Shown: positions 13,745-17,878 of the stretch, piece by piece
Layout: every line of letters begins with the position of its first letter
How positions within the stretch are numbered: position 1 is the stretch's first letter
DNA from: a bacterium
Lineage (GTDB): Bacteria; T1Sed10-126
Assembly (NCBI GenBank): GCA_003557545.1
Contig: PWOD01000128.1
Span: 1 to 17,878 of the forward strand
Length of the DNA stretch: 17,878 nucleotides
Direction: 5' to 3'
The notes under the pieces: model-generated
Databases searched by the model: none
Told to the model about the DNA's origin: nothing
What the model saw: only the letters and a program-made list of their open reading frames with translations
Made by a program: the position numbers and the translations under genes

Positions 13745-14335
13745 ATGTTTGAAAAATTGCAGCCCTGGGAACTTCAAGGGTTAATAGATAAGATTAAGCA
13801 GGGTGCAGTTGTTATTTTTCCGACCGATACTGTTTATGCAATAGGCTGTTCAATGGCGGTACCAGCCGCTATCGATCGACTTTATAAGATAACAGGCCAT
13901 ACGGAGGACGATCAGCTGACTGTCCTGGCAACTGTTGATCAGGTCGAACAGATGACGGAAACTGTTAAGCAGGAAAAGCTGGCCATGCAGCAGTTCTGGC
14001 CGGGAAATCTGACAATCTTGCTGGAAGCTAACGGTAAATATGACCGCCGGTTAATTAGACAGGGTAAACTTGCCCTGAGAGTACCGGATGTTGCGCCGCT
14101 GCAGGAATTGTTTAATCTCTGTGGGCCGCTGGTGGCAGTCGGAGCAAATCTTAGCGGACAACCATCGCCGGTCAGTTTGCAGGAACTGTCACCCCTGTTG
14201 ATGCAGGAGGCAGATCTGATTCTGGGTGAATTAACCGGTAGCGGTGAACTCTCGACTGTGGTTAGCTGGAATCGGCAACAAAACCGCTGGGAGCTGCTGC
14301 AGGAGGGTCAGTTGAAACTGTCTGAGTTACTTTAA
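13745..14335 (+). CDS. TsaC/Sua5/YrdC-like protein with altered active site, 196 aa
   Basis: A YrdC-domain protein. Family members make threonylcarbamoyl-AMP from threonine, bicarbonate and ATP for the t6A37 modification of tRNA. The fold motifs are clear: Pro-Thr-Asp-Thr-Val-Tyr (26-31), Phe-Trp-Pro-Gly (84-87), Leu-Arg-Val-Pro-Asp (111-115) and Ala-Asn-Leu-Ser-Gly (134-138). The family's catalytic KxR...SxN signature is not conserved: Thr50-Gly-His52 replaces Lys-x-Arg, and Gly133-Ala-Asn135 replaces Ser-x-Asn. There is no C-terminal Sua5 domain. The ATG at 13745 is preferred over TTG 13742, with GAGGAG at 13730-13735. The next genes (YwlE-like, RpiB, Upp) are in the order seen around ywlC in Bacillus. 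It may be a divergent TsaC or a paralog with another job. Confidence 0.8.
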   Translation: MFEKLQPWELQGLIDKIKQGAVVIFPTDTVYAIGCSMAVPAAIDRLYKITGHTEDDQLTVLATVDQVEQMTETVKQEKLAMQQFWPGNLTILLEANGKYDRRLIRQGKLALRVPDVAPLQELFNLCGPLVAVGANLSGQPSPVSLQELSPLLMQEADLILGELTGSGELSTVVSWNRQQNRWELLQEGQLKLSELL

Positions 14336-14370
14336 TTAGAACTCAATTTTCGCAGGAAGGAACGATATAA

Positions 14371-14817
14371 TTGAAGGTTGTATTTGTTTGTACTGGTAAT
14401 ACCTGTCGCAGTCCTATGGCAGAGTATTTAATGAAAAAAATTATCAAACAGGACTCGCACGATATTGAGGTTGAATCAGCCGGGATAATGGCCTCTCCCG
14501 GTCAACCGGCTCATCCCCACACGGTTAAGATCCTGTTAGCCAATGGAATATTGGACATAGAAAACCATCGATCTCAGTCGCTTGATCAGGTTGATTTATC
14601 CGAAGGTGATATATTGCTGGGGATGACTGAGATTCATAAACAACATCTGCTTGATGATTATGGAACTGGTCAGGTAGTAGTTGATAAATTAGATAGTTTT
14701 GTGGGGCTCCCTCTGGATCTATCAGATCCTTATGGGCGGGAGTCCGGCAGATATAAAAAACTCTACGATGAGTTAACTAAAGCGCTTGTGAAATTACGGG
14801 ATATTTTAGCAGAATGA
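14371..14817 (+). CDS. ywlE: YwlE-like protein-arginine phosphatase / LMW-PTP family, 148 aa
   Basis: A low-molecular-weight phosphotyrosine-phosphatase fold. The P-loop CxxxxxR is Cys7-Thr-Gly-Asn-Thr11-Cys-Arg13-Ser, and the general acid is Asp119 in a DPYG loop. In Bacillus YwlE the P-loop residue Thr11 is known to select phosphoarginine over phosphotyrosine; here the same residue sits at the same number, so arginine-phosphatase activity is likely. The usual partner, the McsB arginine kinase, is not in the window. The start is TTG 14371 with GGAAGGA about 10 nt upstream; it leaves the P-loop strand complete. The position between the TsaC-like gene and rpiB matches the ywlC-ywlE-rpiB order known from Firmicutes. 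Confidence 0.88.
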   Translation: MKVVFVCTGNTCRSPMAEYLMKKIIKQDSHDIEVESAGIMASPGQPAHPHTVKILLANGILDIENHRSQSLDQVDLSEGDILLGMTEIHKQHLLDDYGTGQVVVDKLDSFVGLPLDLSDPYGRESGRYKKLYDELTKALVKLRDILAE

Positions 14818-14871
14818 GCAGTCGATCCTAACTGAATATGACTAATTTTCCGCAAAGGAGAGAAAAATAGG

Positions 14872-15924
14872 ATGGAAATTATTTTAGGTGCTGACCATGC
14901 TGGATATGAATATAAAGAAGCGATCAAAGAATATTTATTGAAACGTGGCGATCTGGTTGAGGATATGGGGGCAACATCTAAGGAACCCAGTGATTATCCC
15001 GATTTCGCCCGGCCAGTGGTGGAAAGGTTAGTTTTTTCTAATGAACGTCGGGCAATTTTAATCTGTGGTAGTGGTGTTGGTATGTCAATTGTGGCAAACC
15101 GCTGCCGGGGGGTTCGGGCCGGCCGTTGTTTGACTGTCGAAGAGGTCAAAAAAGCTCGTCAACATAATGATATTAACTGTCTCACACTCGCTTCAAGGGG
15201 TATTTCTGTGGAACAGGCTGTGGAGTTGACAGAGGCTTTTTTAACCACGGAGTTTGAGGGGGGGCGGCATATAAAACGTCTAAAAAAGATCGATACACCC
15301 CCGGTGCAGGTGGTTAAGCATCCTCTGGTTCAAACTAAATTGACGCAGTTGAGAGACAGGGCAACCTCCAAAAAAGAGTTTCGAGAACTGATTGGCGAAT
15401 TAACTGGATTAATGTTTTATGAAGCGACCCGAAGCTGTCCGACAACTGAAAAGATTGTTGAAACACCACTGCAAAAAGCTGAGGGTAGAGAACTGTTGCA
15501 GCGGATAGTTATCGTACCGATTTTACGGGCCGGATTGGGTATGGTCGATCCGATTTTGAAACTTGTTCCCACAGCCAAGGTCGGGCATGTGGGATTGTAT
15601 CGTGATGAAACCAGTCTTGAACCTGTTGAATATTATCTGAAAGTTCCAGAAAATGTTGGCGAATGCATGGTGCTTTTCCTTGATCCTATGCTGGCCACGG
15701 GTGGTTCGGCGGTCAAGGCTCTCAGTCTGCTGAAAGAAAAGGGATTTAATAATGGATTACGATTTCTCTGTCTTGTGGCTGCTCCTGAAGGAATAGCGGC
15801 TTTGCAGGAGAATCATCCTGATGTGTCGATCTATACAGCTGCTGTTGATGAGCGGCTGAATTCCAGGGGCTATATAATACCTGGTCTGGGTGATGCCGGC
15901 GATCGGCTGTTCGGGACGGTTTAG
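14872..15924 (+). CDS. rpiB-upp: fused ribose-5-phosphate isomerase B / uracil phosphoribosyltransferase, 350 aa
   Basis: Two complete enzymes in one chain. Residues 1-143 are RpiB, which interconverts ribose 5-phosphate and ribulose 5-phosphate: Asp8-His9-Ala-Gly, Asp-Tyr-Pro-Asp-Phe-Ala (41-46), catalytic Cys65 in CGSGVGMS and His-Asn-Asp (98-100). Residues 146-350 are Upp, which converts uracil and PRPP to UMP: the PRPP loop [10 protein letters not shown] is at 270-279 and the uracil-binding C-terminal [17 protein letters not shown] at 333-349. The junction (about 141-150) is only a few residues long, and the reading frame is continuous with no internal stop. In many genomes rpiB and upp are separate near neighbours. 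The ATG at 14872 has AAAGGAG upstream, and the stop abuts the ispE start. Confidence 0.95.
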   Translation: MEIILGADHAGYEYKEAIKEYLLKRGDLVEDMGATSKEPSDYPDFARPVVERLVFSNERRAILICGSGVGMSIVANRCRGVRAGRCLTVEEVKKARQHNDINCLTLASRGISVEQAVELTEAFLTTEFEGGRHIKRLKKIDTPPVQVVKHPLVQTKLTQLRDRATSKKEFRELIGELTGLMFYEATRSCPTTEKIVETPLQKAEGRELLQRIVIVPILRAGLGMVDPILKLVPTAKVGHVGLYRDETSLEPVEYYLKVPENVGECMVLFLDPMLATGGSAVKALSLLKEKGFNNGLRFLCLVAAPEGIAALQENHPDVSIYTAAVDERLNSRGYIIPGLGDAGDRLFGTV

Positions 15925-16839
15925 ATGGATCTTAAAGAAAAGAAGTTAATAATTAAAACCCCGGCTAAACTGAATTTAGGCCTGCGTGTGGGTCCGCCAT
16001 TGGCCAGTGGATATCATGGTTTAGAAACAGTTTTTCAGACCGTTAATCTTACCGATACAATTAGTCTACAACCAGCACAAAAAGCTCAAGGAACAGACAG
16101 TTTGGTGGTGGAAGGATCGATTGATTTGCCGGTGACGGATGAAAATCTGGTTATTAAGGCCGTGAATTTTTTGCGAGATCAGGGGATGAAAATTCCTGTC
16201 CTGGAGATAAAACTGCTGAAGCAAATTCCGATTGGCGCCGGGCTGGGAGGTGGCAGTGGAAATGCAGCCGGAGTGTTAAAGTCTTTTGAGCAGCTGTTTG
16301 AGCAATCTTTTACCAGTTCTTTTCTGTTATCACAGGTGGCGACCCAGCTGGGTGCGGACGTACCGTTTTTCTTATGGGGAGGAACAGCCCGTGCCGCCGG
16401 TATTGGTGAGCAGTTGCTGAGATTGCCAGATCAGCAGGGAGCAGCTTTAATATGTCTGCCAGAGCTATCGATAGCCACTGAACAGGCTTATGATCAACTT
16501 GATAAACTGCGGGAGGGAAAAGCTGAAGCGCCGCCACAGATAGTGGATAGTGCTGGCGGACCGGCAAATAAATTATGGAAAAATTTTGATCTACAGAATG
16601 ATTTCTGGCTGATTTTAAAAGAGCAGTTTCCCCAGATGGTAGAACTTCATAAGCAGTTGGCCGAAACAACTGATTATGTTAGTTTAACTGGTAGTGGTTC
16701 AGCTCTCTATGGTCTTTATGATGATCTGTCTGAGGCTCGAGAAGCCGGTCAAAAAGTTGCTGCGGAAACTGCAATTAAGGACTGGTATGCAGTTGAGTTT
16801 ACGGACGGTATTCAGGTTGAGTCCGTCAACCTTGGTTAA
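15925..16839 (+). CDS. ispE: 4-diphosphocytidyl-2-C-methyl-D-erythritol kinase IspE, 304 aa
   Basis: A GHMP-family kinase that phosphorylates CDP-methylerythritol in the non-mevalonate isoprenoid pathway. The N-terminal Ala-Lys15-Leu-Asn-Leu carries the conserved lysine. The ATP-binding motif is PIGAGLGGGSGNAAG (102-116), with Gly-Asn in place of the usual Ser-Asp. The catalytic Asp145 is in LGADVPFF, and the C-terminal GHMP motif is Leu-Thr-Gly-Ser-Gly-Ser-Ala. The His of the Gly-Tyr-His segment (29-31) is kept. The ATG directly abuts the rpiB-upp stop, indicating coupling. The pairing with spoVG downstream recalls the ispE-spoVG neighbourhood of Firmicutes. Confidence 0.94.
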   Translation: MDLKEKKLIIKTPAKLNLGLRVGPPLASGYHGLETVFQTVNLTDTISLQPAQKAQGTDSLVVEGSIDLPVTDENLVIKAVNFLRDQGMKIPVLEIKLLKQIPIGAGLGGGSGNAAGVLKSFEQLFEQSFTSSFLLSQVATQLGADVPFFLWGGTARAAGIGEQLLRLPDQQGAALICLPELSIATEQAYDQLDKLREGKAEAPPQIVDSAGGPANKLWKNFDLQNDFWLILKEQFPQMVELHKQLAETTDYVSLTGSGSALYGLYDDLSEAREAGQKVAAETAIKDWYAVEFTDGIQVESVNLG

Positions 16840-16874
16840 GTCACAGCATTTTTATTCTAATGGAGGCGTTAAAT

Positions 16875-17156
16875 GTGGAAGTAAGTTCAGTTGAGTTGAA
16901 GATTTTAGACAACCCTGGTGGCCGGGTACTGGCCTTTGCATCGGTTGTGTTTGATGAGCAGTTTGTTGTTCATAATGTCCGATTAGTCCGGGCAAAAAGT
17001 GGGCTAGTTGTAGCGATGCCAAATGAAGAGTATAAGGGCCGGTTACGTGATATTGCCCATCCCTTGAACAGTCAGTTCAGAGAGGAGATCATGGGGGCGA
17101 TTGTGGAGCAGTTTAACAGGGAAGTAGGCCCTAACCGGCAGATAGCCAGCTGGTAG
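16875..17156 (+). CDS. spoVG: SpoVG family RNA/DNA-binding regulator, 93 aa
   Basis: A small regulator; SpoVG proteins bind nucleic acid and adjust gene expression, and they are found in spore formers and also in many non-sporulating bacteria. The family core is intact: Phe-Val-Val-His-Asn-Val-Arg, VAMPNEEY and RDIAHPLNSQFREEI. I prefer the GTG at 16875 over the ATG at 16860: it gives the usual Met-Glu-Val start, and the ATGGAGG sequence itself supplies the SD (GGAGG, 16862-16866, 8 nt spacing). It lies 35 nt after ispE and is the last gene of the long operon. It says nothing definite about sporulation here, and no other sporulation gene is visible. Confidence 0.93.
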   Translation: MEVSSVELKILDNPGGRVLAFASVVFDEQFVVHNVRLVRAKSGLVVAMPNEEYKGRLRDIAHPLNSQFREEIMGAIVEQFNREVGPNRQIASW

Positions 17157-17223
17157 TTACTCCTGGTGAACAGTAGTTTTAACCGGGTAGATAAGGTTTA
17201 TTCTTTGTTATTAAACAGAGCCA

Positions 17224-17252
17224 TAGACTGAAACCGGTTGATGCTGTATAAT
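17224..17252 (+). promoter_or_regulatory. promoter of the L31-prfA unit
   Basis: TAGACT (17224-17229) and a perfect TATAAT (17247-17252) are spaced by exactly 17 bases. Transcription should start near 17260, giving a leader of about 45 nt before the L31 ATG. The 148-base gap after spoVG supports a separate transcription unit, although no terminator hairpin is clear in it. Confidence 0.65.
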
Positions 17253-17304
17253 AATTCGGCTAAAACTGATTTAATTAACAAGAAATTTATAAGAGGTGTG
17301 TAAA

Positions 17305-17577
17305 ATGGCAGCACAGGTTGAAAAGGAATACCGCGACGTTGTTTTTAGAGATCAGACCAGTGGCGATCAGTTTATTATAAAATCGACCGTTGAAACCGAT
17401 CAGACCACCACTGTGGATGGGAAAGAATATCCACTGCATGAGGTGGAAGTATCTTCTTCCAGTCACCCGTTCTATACAGGTGAGCAGAAATTTGTTGACA
17501 CTGAGGGTAGAGTTGAGAGGTTTGAGCGTAAATACGGTAAAATGAAGCAAGAGGATGAAACCGAGGGCGAAGAGTAA
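17305..17577 (+). CDS. rpmE2: ribosomal protein bL31, type B, 90 aa
   Basis: A large-subunit ribosomal protein that bridges the 50S and 30S subunits. It is the zinc-free type B form: none of the CxxC cysteines of classical RpmE are present, and it has the diagnostic [20 protein letters not shown] segment (50-69) followed by Val-Glu-Arg-Phe. A Glu-rich tail extends slightly beyond the usual end. I chose the ATG at 17305 because AAGAGGTG (17291-17298) is 6 nt upstream; a GTG at 17296 would lie in the SD. In many bacteria type B is the zinc-starvation paralog, but here it sits in the prfA-linked position, so it may be the main L31. Confidence 0.94.
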   Translation: MAAQVEKEYRDVVFRDQTSGDQFIIKSTVETDQTTTVDGKEYPLHEVEVSSSSHPFYTGEQKFVDTEGRVERFERKYGKMKQEDETEGEE

Positions 17578-17878
17578 TTTGTGGGTTACCCTTCGCTCAA
17601 CAACTTGAGGAGTTAGAGCTCAGGTTAAAACAGCTTGAGTTCGAGCTGAGTAATCCAGATGAGCTATCAGCTATGCAGTTTCAGCAGATGTCTCAGGAAT
17701 ACTCACGGATCAAGCCGGTGGTTGAAACATACCGCAGATATGGTGAGCTGAGTCAGGAACTTGCTGACAGCCGGGAGTTGCTCGAGGCAGAAGATTGCGA
17801 GATGGTTCAGCTTGCTGAGCAAGAGGTTACCCACCTTCAGCAGCAGTTAAAAAAATTACAACAACAGTTGAAAGAGCA
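17577..17878 (+). CDS. prfA: peptide chain release factor 1 (5' part)
   Basis: The N-terminal domain of RF1, which terminates translation at UAA and UAG. The translated frame gives a coiled-coil-rich stretch (Gln-Leu-Glu-Glu-Leu-Glu...), then Leu-Ser-Asn-Pro, Ser-Gln-Glu-Tyr and Tyr-Arg-Arg-Tyr, in the order and spacing of RF1 domain 1. The window ends about 100 codons in, before the anticodon-mimic and GGQ motifs, so RF1 rather than RF2 is judged from this N-terminus and from the L31-RF1 neighbourhood. No ATG, GTG or TTG is in frame between the TGA at 17556 and the conserved region; the best candidate is ATT at 17577 (GAGGG at 17563-17567, 9 nt upstream). The first in-frame ATG, 17673, would remove the first helix. 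Confidence 0.8.
   Translation, partial: MCGLPFAQQLEELELRLKQLEFELSNPDELSAMQFQQMSQEYSRIKPVVETYRRYGELSQELADSRELLEAEDCEMVQLAEQEVTHLQQQLKKLQQQLKE

Overview
The window looks chromosomal and comes from a bacterium with moderate GC content. An outer-membrane-type beta-barrel with a signal peptide (261-908) points to a diderm cell. The gene set and order around Sua5/TsaC-like, YwlE-like phosphatase, RpiB and Upp, then IspE-SpoVG and L31-RF1, resembles neighbourhoods known from Firmicutes-type genomes. A diderm relative of that lineage, or another phylum sharing these blocks, fits. I cannot fix the taxon from sequence alone.

Layout. (1) 1-2460 is gene-poor and looks AT-richer: the tail of a possible upstream gene, a beta-barrel protein, about 570 bp without a recognisable gene, a tRNA-Lys(UUU) on the minus strand with a 28-nt copy of its 3' end and a hairpin-rich cassette downstream of it, a universal stress protein, and tRNA-Ala(CGC). 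(2) 2477-5739 is on the minus strand: a cold-shock-domain/DEAD-box helicase fusion with a probable long leader, then a two-gene unit of a short-chain dehydrogenase (apparent CTG start) and an orphan DNA methyltransferase. (3) 6033-17156 is one long, tightly packed plus-strand run, probably led by the promoter at 5953-5982: MtaB tRNA methylthiotransferase, an exported PDZ/M48-like protein, a DAO/ThiO-like protein, ThiS, ThiG, a degenerate Y-family polymerase-like protein, an exported TPR-like protein, RsmI, a TsaC-like protein, a YwlE-like phosphatase, an RpiB-Upp fusion, IspE and SpoVG. (4) 17224-17878 starts a new transcription unit with type B L31 and the 5' part of prfA.

The main theme of the long run is translation and RNA modification (MtaB and the TsaC family act on the same tRNA base, A37; RsmI acts on 16S rRNA; L31 and RF1 follow), mixed with thiazole synthesis, pentose/uracil salvage and isoprenoid synthesis. 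The most striking pattern is that several members of recognisable enzyme families have lost their signature catalytic residues: M48 peptidase without HExxH, DAO-like protein without GxGxxG, Y-family polymerase without its acidic residues, and TsaC-like protein without KxR/SxN. Two genes, the dehydrogenase and prfA, lack an ordinary start codon where homology and Shine-Dalgarno (SD) spacing place the start.
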